A stretch of 28,912 nucleotides of DNA from CAZRHH01 sp964599885 (GTDB taxonomy: Bacteria; Chloroflexota; Dehalococcoidia; DSTF01; JACRBR01), in assembly GCA_964599885.1 (NCBI GenBank), contig CAZRHH010000039.1:1-28912 (forward strand), in the 5' to 3' direction. Positions 8,237 through 16,022 of this stretch are shown in pieces; positions within the stretch are counted from its first letter, which is position 1; the number at the start of each line of letters is the position of its first letter. The notes beneath the pieces were generated by a model, which was not told the DNA's origin, did not search any database, and saw only the letters and a program-made list of their open reading frames with translations. The translations under genes were made by a program, and so were the position numbers.

Positions 8237-8787
8237 TGGCACCGAGATTGAAAGAACGCTACAAGGCAGAGATCGTCCCCGAGCTGATGCGCGAGTTCAG
8301 CTATGGCAACCCAATGCAGGTGCCGCACGTCAGCAAGATCACGCTGAACATCGGCCTCGGCGAGGCGAAAGAGAACGCGCGCGCCGTCGAATCAGCGACA
8401 GCGGATATCGCGACCATCACGGGACAGAAGCCGGTGGTAACGCGGGCGAAGAAAGCGATCGCGAACTTCAAGATTCGTGAGAACGTGCCGGTCGGCGTGG
8501 CGGTGACGTTGCGCGGCGACCGGATGTACGAGTTTCTCGACCGGTTGCTGAACGCCGCGCTGCCGCGCATCCGTGACTTTCACGGAGTGCCGCAGAAGGC
8601 GTTCGATGGGCGCGGAAACTTCAGCCTGGGCGTGCGCGAGCAGTTGATCTTCCCGGAGATCGACTACGACAAGGTCGACAAGATTCGCGGTATGCAGGTG
8701 AACATCCTGACGAGCGCGAAGACGGACGAAGAAGGGCGGCGGCTGCTCGAACTCATGGGCATGCCGTTCGAGAAGGAGCGTCAGTAG
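8236..8787 (+). CDS. rplE: 50S ribosomal protein L5
   Basis: L5 (183 aa, usual length) anchors 5S rRNA in the central protuberance. RLKERYKAEIVPELMREF, KITLNIGLGEA, RAKKAIANFKIRENVPVGV and the C-terminal region GVREQLIFPEIDYDKVD are typical. The ATG at 8236 is selected. An earlier in-phase codon (8206) would add ten residues from the end of rplX. Two nt before rpsN. Confidence 0.98.
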   Translation: MAPRLKERYKAEIVPELMREFSYGNPMQVPHVSKITLNIGLGEAKENARAVESATADIATITGQKPVVTRAKKAIANFKIRENVPVGVAVTLRGDRMYEFLDRLLNAALPRIRDFHGVPQKAFDGRGNFSLGVREQLIFPEIDYDKVDKIRGMQVNILTSAKTDEEGRRLLELMGMPFEKERQ

Positions 8788-8789
8788 CC

Positions 8790-8975
8790 ATGGCGAAGAC
8801 ATCGAAGATCGTCAAGGCGAACCGGGAGCCAAAGTTTTCGAGCCGCAAGGAAAACCGGTGCAAGCTCTGCGGGCGCCCGCGGGCGTACATCCGGCACTTT
8901 GGATTGTGCCGCATTTGTTTCCGGCTGCACGCGTTGCGCGGGCAGCTGCCGGGCGTGCAAAAGTCGAGTTGGTAA
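8790..8975 (+). CDS. rpsN: 30S ribosomal protein S14, zinc-binding type Z
   Basis: S14 of the short, zinc-dependent class (61 aa). Cysteines at 24, 27, 40 and 43 (CKLC and CRIC) form the zinc site, with CGRPRAYIRHFGLCRICFR as signature. ATG start 2 nt after rplE. It is followed by an unusually long 96-nt gap before rpsH. No zinc-free paralogue is present in the window. Confidence 0.98.
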   Translation: MAKTSKIVKANREPKFSSRKENRCKLCGRPRAYIRHFGLCRICFRLHALRGQLPGVQKSSW

Positions 8976-9071
8976 TCGCGCTCGCCGCGGCGGGCACTTC
9001 CCGTAGTTGATAGCTGCTCGCGGGAGCAACTTCAGAGCGCGGGAAGCACGGGATACGAGGAGGCGGAAGCC
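8976..9071 (+). promoter_or_regulatory. Structured 96-nt leader between rpsN and rpsH
   Basis: This is one of only three gaps over 50 nt between ribosomal genes inside the S10-rpoA run. It contains a 7-bp inverted repeat CTTCCCG (8997-9003) / CGGGAAG (9040-9046) that encloses a smaller stem TGCTC-GCGG-GAGCA. A strong Shine-Dalgarno AGGAGG lies at 9058-9063, 8 nt before the rpsH TTG. No clear -35/-10 pair was found. In E. coli S8 represses translation of spc-operon genes through an mRNA structure around the rplE start. Whether this element plays a comparable role is speculative. Confidence 0.45.
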
Positions 9072-9470
9072 TTGAACATGACGGACCCCATAGCGGACAT
9101 GCTGACGCGCATTCGCAACGCCGTGACGGCGAAACACGAGTACGTCAACATCCCCGCGTCAAAGATGAAGACGGCGATCGCCGACGTGCTGCGGCGCGAA
9201 GGCTTCATCCGCGACTACGAACTGAAGGACGAAGCGAACCGCAAGCTGATGCGCGTGCAGCTCAACTACACCGGCAAAAAAGAGCCGGTGCTGAGCGGGT
9301 TGCAGCGTGTCAGCAAGCCGGGGCTGCGCGTGTACGTGCAGAAGCGGGAGATCCCGCGCGTGTACGGCGGGCTTGGCATCGCGATTCTTTCGACGCCGCA
9401 GGGCATCATGACCGGGCAGGACGCATGGCGACGCAGCATCGGCGGCGAAGTCATCTGTTACGTGTGGTAG
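9072..9470 (+). CDS. rpsH: 30S ribosomal protein S8
   Basis: S8 (132 aa) binds helix 21 of 16S rRNA and is a known translational repressor in E. coli. MTDPIADMLTRIRNAVTAKH and the C-terminal STPQGIMTGQDAWRRSIGGE are diagnostic. Two starts are possible: TTG at 9072, 8 nt after the AGGAGG, or ATG at 9078, 14 nt after it. Spacing favours the TTG, which adds only two residues. It follows a structured 96-nt gap and is 4 nt before rplF. Confidence 0.96.
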   Translation: MNMTDPIADMLTRIRNAVTAKHEYVNIPASKMKTAIADVLRREGFIRDYELKDEANRKLMRVQLNYTGKKEPVLSGLQRVSKPGLRVYVQKREIPRVYGGLGIAILSTPQGIMTGQDAWRRSIGGEVICYVW

Positions 9471-9474
9471 GACA

Positions 9475-10020
9475 ATGTCAAGAATAGGCAAGCTGCCGAT
9501 CGCGGTGGCGAAGAGCGTAGAAATCGACATCAACGGCTCGATGGTCAAAGTGAAGGGACCGAAGGGCGAGTTGTCGCGCGATTTTCCGGCGGGCGTTTCG
9601 TTCGCGATGGACGATGGCAAGATCAGCGTCGTGCGCGATAACGACGAGAAGCAGACGCGCGCGATCCACGGCCTGTCGCGGTCGCTGCTGAACAACATGG
9701 TCACAGGCGTCGCCGACGGGTTCACGAAGACGCTGGAGCTGCAGGGCGTCGGGTACCGCGTCCAGCAGACCGGCGAGAAGATCGTCCTTGCGGTGGGATT
9801 CTCACACCCAGTGGAAGTTGCGCCGCCCGCGGGCATTCAGCTCGAGGTCGAAGGCACGACGAAGCTGCACGTCCGCGGCATCGACAAGGAGCTTGTCGGG
9901 CAGGTCGCGGCGAACATCCGTAAGGTGCGCAAGCCGGAGCCGTACAAGGGTAAAGGCATCCGCTATCTCGGCGAGAAGGTGCGCAGGAAGGCCGGCAAGG
10001 CCGGCAAGGCGGGCAAGTAA
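9475..10020 (+). CDS. rplF: 50S ribosomal protein L6
   Basis: L6 (181 aa, usual length) sits near the factor-binding site. MSRIGKLPI at the start, VKGPKGELSRDF, the duplicated-fold middle and the C-terminal RKVRKPEPYKGKGIRYLGEK motif are family signatures. The last residues are a short Lys/Gly/Ala run (KAGKAGKAGK). Its TAA overlaps the rplR ATG by one base. Confidence 0.98.
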   Translation: MSRIGKLPIAVAKSVEIDINGSMVKVKGPKGELSRDFPAGVSFAMDDGKISVVRDNDEKQTRAIHGLSRSLLNNMVTGVADGFTKTLELQGVGYRVQQTGEKIVLAVGFSHPVEVAPPAGIQLEVEGTTKLHVRGIDKELVGQVAANIRKVRKPEPYKGKGIRYLGEKVRRKAGKAGKAGK

Positions 10021-10382
10021 TGGCGGCAGCGAAGACATCCAGAGCCGCGCGGCAACGCCGTCACATCCGGGTTCGCAAGACCGTGTCGGGTACGACCGCG
10101 CGGCCGCGCCTCGCGGTGTTCCGCAGCACGACGCACATCTACGCGCAGGTGATCGACGATGGCGCCGGACGCACGCTTGCGGCGGCGTCGGACATCGATC
10201 CGGGGCTGAAAGATACGAAGGGCAACAAGACGGAACGCGCCAAGGCAGTCGGCGCGTCCGTCGCCGAGAAGGCGAAGACGGCAGGCGTGACGATGGTCGT
10301 GTTCGACCGCGGCGGGAACAAGTTCCACGGCCGCGTGAAGGCGCTTGCGGATGCAGCACGCGAAGCCGGACTGAAGTTCTAG
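10020..10382 (+). CDS. rplR: 50S ribosomal protein L18
   Basis: L18 (120 aa) binds 5S rRNA with L5. RQRRHIRVRKTVSGTTARPR, LAVFRSTTHIYAQVIDD and the C-terminal VVFDRGGNKFHGRVKALADA are typical. ATG start overlapping the end of rplF by one base. A 22-nt gap follows before rpsE. Confidence 0.97.
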   Translation: MAAAKTSRAARQRRHIRVRKTVSGTTARPRLAVFRSTTHIYAQVIDDGAGRTLAAASDIDPGLKDTKGNKTERAKAVGASVAEKAKTAGVTMVVFDRGGNKFHGRVKALADAAREAGLKF

Positions 10383-10404
10383 CTTCAACGAGAAAGACAG
10401 AACG

Positions 10405-10947
<543 letters not shown>

Positions 10948-11133
10948 ATGGCCAGCAAACTGAAAGTCACATGGGAACGCAGCGGGATCAACCAGCGCGA
11001 GGACCAGAAGCGGACGATCCGTGCGCTCGGTCTGCGCAAGCTGGGCGAGACCGTCGAGCACGACGACAACCGCACGATTCGGGGGATGATCCTCAAGGTG
11101 CGGCATCTGGTCGCTGTGCAGGAGGACGCGTAG
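10948..11133 (+). CDS. rpmD: 50S ribosomal protein L30
   Basis: L30 (61 aa, normal for the bacterial form). The pattern KLKVTWERSGINQREDQKRT, IRALGLRKLGETVEHDDN and IRGMILKVRHLV matches the family. It directly abuts rpsE on one side and rplO on the other, without intergenic bases. Confidence 0.95.
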   Translation: MASKLKVTWERSGINQREDQKRTIRALGLRKLGETVEHDDNRTIRGMILKVRHLVAVQEDA

Positions 11134-11994
11134 ATGCAGCAGCATGAACTGCGGCAGCCGAAGGGCGCCACGCACAAACGCAAGCGCATCGGGCGCGGCA
11201 ACGCCAGCGGCCACGGCACGTATTCGACCAAGGGCATGAAGGGCCAGAAGGCGCGTGCCGGCGGCGGCGTGCGCCCCGGCTTCGAGGGTGGCCAGTTGCC
11301 GCTGATCCGGCGTATGGCGCGGAAGCGCGGCTTCACGAATGCGTTCCGGATTGACTACGAGGAAGTGAACGTCGGCAAGCTCGAGCGCTTCGGCGCCGGC
11401 GCGACGATCAACGCGGTGTCATTGCGCGAAGCGCGTCTCGCCCAGACCAAGCGCCCGCTGAAGATCCTCGGGTTCGGTGACCTCACGGTGGCGCTGACGG
11501 TGGAAGCGACGCGCTTCTCGAAGTCGGCGCGCGAGAAGATCGAAGCAGCCGGCGGCAGCATCGTCTGGATCGACGGCGAGCCGATTCCGGATGACGAGAA
11601 GGAACCGACGAAGGGCCAGCTCAAGAAGGCGGCCGCGGCGGCAGCCAAGGCGGCAGCCAGCGGGACGCCGGCGAAGGCGAAGGGCGGCGCGAAGACAGCG
11701 GCCGACGGCGAGACGGACGCGGACGACGCGCCGAAGGCAAAGCGCGGCGCCAAGTCAGCATCCGGCGACGAAGCGAGCGCAGACGACGCGCCGAAGGCGA
11801 AGCGCGGCGCGAAAACCGACGATGCTGCCAGTACGGACGGAGAAGCGACTACCGGCGACGCACCAAAGGCCAAGCGCGGCGCCAAGGCGAAGGGCGCCGA
11901 CGACGCGCCGGACGCGAGCGATAGTGTGAACGCACCGCCGGACGCGTCCGCGCCGGCGGAGGAAGAAGAGGCACCGGATGGCGCTGGCAGGTAG
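11134..11994 (+). CDS. rplO: 50S ribosomal protein L15 with repetitive C-terminal extension
   Basis: L15 (286 aa, about twice the usual 145-150). The core covers residues 1-150: RKRIGRGNASGHGTYSTKGM, GQKARAGGGVRPGFEGGQLP, and a final domain ending near GGSIVWIDGEPIP. Residues about 155-286 form a tail with a Lys/Ala segment, then three to four copies of a unit centred on DAPKAKRGAK (about 181, 197, 217 and 241) with acidic spacers, ending in an acidic stretch AEEEEAPDG. The last 17 nt overlap the secY start, so the tail end and the SecY N-terminus are encoded by the same DNA. Confidence 0.95.
   Translation: MQQHELRQPKGATHKRKRIGRGNASGHGTYSTKGMKGQKARAGGGVRPGFEGGQLPLIRRMARKRGFTNAFRIDYEEVNVGKLERFGAGATINAVSLREARLAQTKRPLKILGFGDLTVALTVEATRFSKSAREKIEAAGGSIVWIDGEPIPDDEKEPTKGQLKKAAAAAAKAAASGTPAKAKGGAKTAADGETDADDAPKAKRGAKSASGDEASADDAPKAKRGAKTDDAASTDGEATTGDAPKAKRGAKAKGADDAPDASDSVNAPPDASAPAEEEEAPDGAGR
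11720..11884 (+). repeat. Coding repeats in the rplO tail (DAPKAKRGAK units)
   Basis: The DNA around GACGACGCGCCGAAGGC at 11722 recurs in the same register 60 nt later at 11782, and a diverged copy begins near 11855. All are in frame and encode DAPKAKRGAK units separated by acidic spacers. An in-frame minisatellite is the simplest reading, so copy number may vary between strains. Confidence 0.8.
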
Positions 11995-13372
11995 CCGTCA
12001 GCAGCCGTCGAACCGCCCGCGCCTGTTGCAGGCGGTCTTCGACGCGATACAGCAGCCGGACATCCGCAAGAAACTGCTCTTCACGGCGATGATCCTCGTG
12101 ATCTTTCGCTTCCTTGCGCACATACCGATCCCTGGCGTCGACCCGCGCCTCCTGCAGGATGCGTTCGAGCAGAGCGAGCTACTCGGCCTGTTCGACCTCT
12201 TCAGCGGCGGCGCGCTACGCCGGCTGAGCATCGTTGCGCTGGGCGTGTACCCGTACATCACGGCGTCGATCATCATGCAGTTGGTGACGCCGCTGATTCC
12301 GCAGTTGCAGGCGCTCTCGCAAGAAGGCGAGCAGGGCCGGCACCGGCGCGAGCTGTACCAGCACTGGTTCGTTGTGCCGCTGGCGTTCATCCAGGGTTAC
12401 GCGCAGCTCGTCATTCTGCACCAGCAGGTGGACGCGACCACGCAGGGCGGCGCGAGCGGCGTGATGTTCAACCCGACGTTCAGCGGCGACGACGCGCTAC
12501 CAACGGTCACGGCGCTGTTCGTGCTGACGGCCGGAACGATGTTCCTGGTGTGGCTCGGCGAACTGATCACCGAGAACGGCATCGGCAACGGCATTTCGGT
12601 GATCATCTTCGGCGGCATCGTGGCCGGCATGCCCGGACTGGTGAACCAGGTCTTCAACTCGTCCATCGGGTTCTTCGGCATTGCATTGCTGGCCGTGCTT
12701 TCCGTCGCGCTGGTCTTCGCGATCGTCTTCATGCAGGAGGCAACACGCAAAGTACCTGTGCAGTACGCCAAAAGCGTGTTCAGAGCCGGCAAGATGTACC
12801 GGCAGTCCGGGCAGAGCCATATCCCGTTGCGGGTGAACTCCGCGGGCATGATCCCGTTGATCTTCGCGTTCTCCATCGTGATTCTGCCGGTGACGGTGGC
12901 GCAATTCGTCCTCGATTCGTCGTCGACGGAATGGGTGCGGAGCGGCGCGCGGTTCCTCGTGCGCGTGCTCGGACCGGGCACGGGCGCGGGCGGTTCGGGC
13001 GCCAGCCCGGGGTTCTACATTCTGATTTTCCTGCTGGTCGTCGTGTTCAGCTTCTTCTACACGCTCGTCGTGTTCCAGCAGCAAAACCTGGCCGAAAATC
13101 TACAGAAGCAGGGCGGCTTCGTGCCGGGCATCCGGCCGGGGCGTCCGACGGGCGAGTACATCATGCGCGTGCTGGTGCGCATCACCTGGGCCGGCGCGAT
13201 CTTCCTCGGCATCGTGGCGATCATTCCGTATCTGGTGACGAACTGGTTCAACATCACGTCGCTCACCGTGAGCAGCACGGGCATGCTGATCGTGGTCGGT
13301 GTCGTGTTGGACACGATGAAACAGCTTGAATCGCAACTGCTGATGCGTAACTACGAGGGGTTCATCAGATAG
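11978..13372 (+). CDS. secY: Protein translocase subunit SecY
   Basis: SecY (464 aa) is the ten-helix channel of the SecYEG translocon in the cytoplasmic membrane. Visible landmarks are the N-terminal DIRKKLLFTAMILVIFRF with IPIPGVD (helix 1 and plug region), GGALRRLSIVALGVYPYITA, the ENGIGNGISVIIFGGIV loop, PLRVNSAGMIPLIFAFSI and GIRPGRPTGEYIMRVL. The ATG at 11978 overlaps rplO by 17 nt and has a purine-rich upstream stretch (GGAGGAAGAAGAG). The adk ATG follows the stop directly. Confidence 0.98.
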   Translation: MALAGSRQQPSNRPRLLQAVFDAIQQPDIRKKLLFTAMILVIFRFLAHIPIPGVDPRLLQDAFEQSELLGLFDLFSGGALRRLSIVALGVYPYITASIIMQLVTPLIPQLQALSQEGEQGRHRRELYQHWFVVPLAFIQGYAQLVILHQQVDATTQGGASGVMFNPTFSGDDALPTVTALFVLTAGTMFLVWLGELITENGIGNGISVIIFGGIVAGMPGLVNQVFNSSIGFFGIALLAVLSVALVFAIVFMQEATRKVPVQYAKSVFRAGKMYRQSGQSHIPLRVNSAGMIPLIFAFSIVILPVTVAQFVLDSSSTEWVRSGARFLVRVLGPGTGAGGSGASPGFYILIFLLVVVFSFFYTLVVFQQQNLAENLQKQGGFVPGIRPGRPTGEYIMRVLVRITWAGAIFLGIVAIIPYLVTNWFNITSLTVSSTGMLIVVGVVLDTMKQLESQLLMRNYEGFIR

Positions 13373-13951
13373 ATGTACGTCATCTTCTTCGGGCCGCCCG
13401 GCGTCGGCAAGGGTACGCAGGCCTCGCTCGTCGCGGAGCGCTGTAACTGGGCGCATATCTCGACCGGCGACATGCTACGTGCGCACGTCGCGCGCGGCAC
13501 GGAGTTGGGCGCGAAGGCGAAAGCCTACATGGATCAGGGTCTGCTGACGCCCGACGAACTTGTCATCGATATGTTCCTCGATCGCCTCAAGGAGTTGGGT
13601 GGAGATCAGGGCTTCGTGCTCGACGGCTTTCCGCGCACGCTGCCGCAGGCGCGCGCGCTCGACGCGGCGCTGGAGAAGCACGGTGCATCGATCGACTGCG
13701 CGGTGAACATCACGGCGCCCGATGACGTGCTGGAACATCGAATGCTTGGCCGTCAGCGCGAGTCGACCCGGAGCGACGATACGCCGGAAGCGTTCCGGAA
13801 GCGGCTTGAAGTGCAGAAGCCGCCCGAGGAGTTGCTGGCGCATTATCGGAACGCCGGCAAGCTCAAGGACGTCGACGGCGTGCCGGACGTCGCGACGGTG
13901 ACCGATGCGATCGCGACCGTGCTGGGCATCGAACGCGCGGCAGCGAAGTAG
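13373..13951 (+). CDS. adk: Adenylate kinase, short form lacking the LID domain
   Basis: Adenylate kinase (192 aa) catalyses ATP + AMP to 2 ADP. The P-loop GPPGVGKGT is at residues 7-15, the AMP-binding STGDMLR follows, then LDGFPRT. Where long-type enzymes carry the LID insert (with or without a zinc site), this protein goes straight from GRQRESTRSDDTPEAFRKRL to the C-terminal helix, so it belongs to the short class. No gap separates it from secY. The secY-adk-map order is widespread in bacteria. Confidence 0.97.
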   Translation: MYVIFFGPPGVGKGTQASLVAERCNWAHISTGDMLRAHVARGTELGAKAKAYMDQGLLTPDELVIDMFLDRLKELGGDQGFVLDGFPRTLPQARALDAALEKHGASIDCAVNITAPDDVLEHRMLGRQRESTRSDDTPEAFRKRLEVQKPPEELLAHYRNAGKLKDVDGVPDVATVTDAIATVLGIERAAAK

Positions 13952-13962
13952 GAAACGCAACG

Positions 13963-14712
13963 ATGCCTATCATTATCAAGTCAGACGACGAGATCGCGGT
14001 CATGCGCGAAGCAGGCAGCATCGTCGCGCAGACGCTGCGGCGGCTGGTCGAAGAGCTGCGGCCGGGCCTTGTCGTCAAGGAGCTGGACAAGCTCGTGCGC
14101 AAGGAATTCGACCGGCACAACGTGACGCCGACGTTTCTTGGCTATCACGGCTATCCCGCGACGGTATGCGTGAGCGTGAACGAAGAGATCGTCCACGGTA
14201 TCCCAGGTAAACGTGTAATCGAGGAGGGCGACGTCGTGAGCCTCGATCTCGGCTGCACGCACAAGGGGTTCGTCGCCGACTCCGCGCTGACGGTCATCGT
14301 CGGCAAGGCAAAGAACGGGACGCAGAAATTGGTTGACGTAACGCGCGATTCGCTATGCGCGGGCATCGCTCAGGCGCGGGCGGGGAACAAGCTGGGTGCG
14401 ATTTCGCACGCGATCCAGACGCACATCGAGTCGAACGGCTTCGGCGTGGTCCGCGAGTACGTCGGGCACGGCGTCGGGCGGGACATGCACGAAGAACCAC
14501 AGGTACCGAACTTCGGGCCGGTGGATCGGGGCCCCGTGCTGAAGAAAGGCATGGTGCTGGCGCTCGAACCGATGGTCACGGTCGGCGACTGGCGGACACG
14601 ACAGCTTGAGGACAACTGGACCGTCGTGACGGCCGACGGCAGCTTATCGGCGCATTTCGAGCACACGATCGCCATCACCGATGGCGATCCGGTAGTGCTG
14701 ACCATGCCGTGA
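13963..14712 (+). CDS. map: Methionine aminopeptidase type I
   Basis: MetAP-I (249 aa) removes the initiator methionine from nascent proteins. The pita-bread metal ligands are visible: D95 and D106 (DLGCTHKGFVAD, correct 11-residue spacing), H169 in GHGVGRDMHEEP, E202 in LALEPMVT and E233 in EHTIAIT. The substrate histidine is H78 in VHGIPG. There is no N-terminal zinc-finger extension. It starts 11 nt after adk, and a 106-nt gap with a probable promoter follows. Confidence 0.98.
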   Translation: MPIIIKSDDEIAVMREAGSIVAQTLRRLVEELRPGLVVKELDKLVRKEFDRHNVTPTFLGYHGYPATVCVSVNEEIVHGIPGKRVIEEGDVVSLDLGCTHKGFVADSALTVIVGKAKNGTQKLVDVTRDSLCAGIAQARAGNKLGAISHAIQTHIESNGFGVVREYVGHGVGRDMHEEPQVPNFGPVDRGPVLKKGMVLALEPMVTVGDWRTRQLEDNWTVVTADGSLSAHFEHTIAITDGDPVVLTMP

Positions 14713-14750
14713 GGGCATAAGGCAGGCCCTGGGGGGCATAAAAATGTTCG

Positions 14751-14818
14751 TTCGCGCTCACGGGTGCGAATTTGGTATAACAATACATTGAGACGAGTGT
14801 GTCTCGCAGAAGGAGCGC
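14751..14818 (+). promoter_or_regulatory. Probable internal promoter and leader of infA
   Basis: The map-infA gap is AT-richer than its surroundings. It holds a -10-like TATAAC (14776-14781) and a Shine-Dalgarno AAGGAG (14810-14815) 3 nt before the infA ATG. A matching -35 is weak (TTCGCG at 14751, 19-nt spacing). An inverted repeat TTCGCGC-TCACGG-GTGCGAA (14751-14770, one G-U pair if RNA) covers the -35 and spacer region and could be an operator or a short terminator. A second repeat GAGAC/GTCTC (14790-14805) would fold in the leader. Two copies of GGGCATAA (14713 and 14734) lie upstream. Confidence 0.5.
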
Positions 14819-15037
14819 ATGCCGAAAAAAGATGCGATTGAGGTAGAGGGGCTCGTCAAGGAGCCGCTACCCAACGCCATGTTCAAAGTGGAACTGCCGA
14901 ACGGGCACCAGGTGCTGGCGCACATTTCGGGCAAGATCCGGCTTCACTTCATCAAGATTCTGCCGGGTGACAGGGTGCTGGTGGAGCTTTCACCATACGA
15001 CCTGTCGCGCGGTCGCATTACGTACAGATTCAAGTAG
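14819..15037 (+). CDS. infA: Translation initiation factor IF-1
   Basis: IF-1 (72 aa, exact family length) occupies the A site during initiation. The whole OB fold is recognisable: KKDAIEVEGLVKEPLPNAMF, HISGKIRLHFIKILPGDRV and LSPYDLSRGRITYRFK. ATG at 14819 with AAGGAG just upstream. It is the first gene after the probable internal promoter and is 9 nt before rpmJ. Confidence 0.98.
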   Translation: MPKKDAIEVEGLVKEPLPNAMFKVELPNGHQVLAHISGKIRLHFIKILPGDRVLVELSPYDLSRGRITYRFK

Positions 15038-15046
15038 AGGGACGGG

Positions 15047-15160
15047 ATGAGAGTCAGGGCGTCGGTGAAGAAGCGCTGTGACAAGTGCAAGATCATCAAG
15101 CGGCACGGCGTGCTGCGGGTGATCTGCGAGATCCCCAAGCACAAGCAGCGGCAGGGGTAA
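15047..15160 (+). CDS. rpmJ: 50S ribosomal protein L36, zinc-binding type
   Basis: L36 (37 aa) reads MRVRASVKKRCDKCKIIKRH and continues GVLRVICEIPKHKQRQG. Cys11, Cys14, Cys27 and His32 form the zinc site of the C+ class. ATG at 15047 with GGGACGGG upstream. It lies between infA and rpsM, its standard position, with gaps of 9 and 6 nt. Confidence 0.97.
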   Translation: MRVRASVKKRCDKCKIIKRHGVLRVICEIPKHKQRQG

Positions 15161-15166
15161 GAGAAG

Positions 15167-15550
15167 ATGGCACGTATCGCTGGCGTCGACATTCCGCGCG
15201 AGAAGCGCGTCGATATTTCGCTTCGCTATATCTTCGGGATTGGTGGCACGCAAGCCAGGAAGATCGTTGGCCAGACGCAGGTTAATCCGGCGACGAAGGT
15301 GCGCGATCTCACCGATGAAGAGATCAACCGCATCCGCGAAGTGATCGACAAGGAACACACCGTCGAGGGTGACCTGCGACGCGAAGTGCGCCAGAACATC
15401 CAACGGTTGATCGAGATTAACTCGTACCGCGGCGTACGGCACCGCCGCGGACTGCCGGTACACGGCCAGCGCACACGCACGAACGCCCGCACGAAGCGAG
15501 GCGCGCGCCGCACGGTTGCAGGGAAGCGCAAGGCGGCAGCGAAGAAGTAA
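15167..15550 (+). CDS. rpsM: 30S ribosomal protein S13
   Basis: S13 (127 aa, normal) contacts the P-site tRNA and bridges to the 50S. MARIAGVDIPREKRVDISLR, YIFGIGGTQARKIVGQT and the basic C-terminus GLPVHGQRTRTNARTKRGAR are diagnostic. ATG start with GAGAAG before it. A 55-nt structured gap separates it from rpsK. Confidence 0.98.
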   Translation: MARIAGVDIPREKRVDISLRYIFGIGGTQARKIVGQTQVNPATKVRDLTDEEINRIREVIDKEHTVEGDLRREVRQNIQRLIEINSYRGVRHRRGLPVHGQRTRTNARTKRGARRTVAGKRKAAAKK

Positions 15551-15605
15551 CCCGCACCACGGGATCGTAGGTGACGATTGCGCCTATGGCGCGCAGAGGA
15601 GACGC
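15551..15605 (+). promoter_or_regulatory. Three back-to-back small hairpins in the rpsM-rpsK gap
   Basis: Three perfect inverted repeats are packed with almost no spacing: CCCG-CACCA-CGGG (15551-15563), ATCGT-AGGTG-ACGAT (15564-15578) and GCGCC-TAT-GGCGC (15580-15592). The rpsK Shine-Dalgarno GAGGAG follows at about 15596. The arrangement fills the whole gap. No promoter was recognised. A role in protein-mediated control, mRNA processing or insulation is inference. Confidence 0.5.
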
Positions 15606-16007
15606 ATGGCCGAGCGAAAAGCAGCACCAAAGACGAAGGGACGCAAGCGCGAACGAAAGTCTGTTCCGCGCGGCCGTGCTTACGTGCAGTCAACGTTCAA
15701 CAACACGCTGATCACGCTGACCGACCCGAACGGCAACGTGCTTTCGTGGGCGAGCGCTGGTCAGGCGGGTTTCAAGGGTTCGCGCAAGAGTACGCCGTAC
15801 GCCGCGCAGATCGCCGCGGAGCAAGCGGCGCGCAAGGCGATGGAGCATGGTCTGCGGCAGGTCGAGGTGCACGTCAAGGGTCCGGGCAGCGGGCGCGAGG
15901 CGGCGATTCGCGCGCTACAGGCGAGCGGCCTCATCGTATTGAGTATCAAGGATTCGACGCCGGTGCCGCATAACGGATGCCGGCCGCCGAAGCGCCGGCG
16001 GGTCTAA
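15606..16007 (+). CDS. rpsK: 30S ribosomal protein S11
   Basis: S11 (133 aa) lies on the 30S platform. VPRGRAYVQSTFNNTLITLT, WASAGQAGFKGSRKSTPYAA and the C-terminal DSTPVPHNGCRPPKRRRV are signatures. The frame is open upstream to 15516, but the ATG at 15606 is chosen because GAGGAG precedes it and the added upstream residues are not S11-like. 15 nt before rpsD. Confidence 0.98.
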   Translation: MAERKAAPKTKGRKRERKSVPRGRAYVQSTFNNTLITLTDPNGNVLSWASAGQAGFKGSRKSTPYAAQIAAEQAARKAMEHGLRQVEVHVKGPGSGREAAIRALQASGLIVLSIKDSTPVPHNGCRPPKRRRV

Positions 16008-16022
16008 GGAAAGAGAAGCTAC

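Noticed and set aside
11720..11884. CRISPR-like regular repeats
   Set aside because: They are in-frame coding repeats of the L15 tail with irregular spacing and diverged copies.
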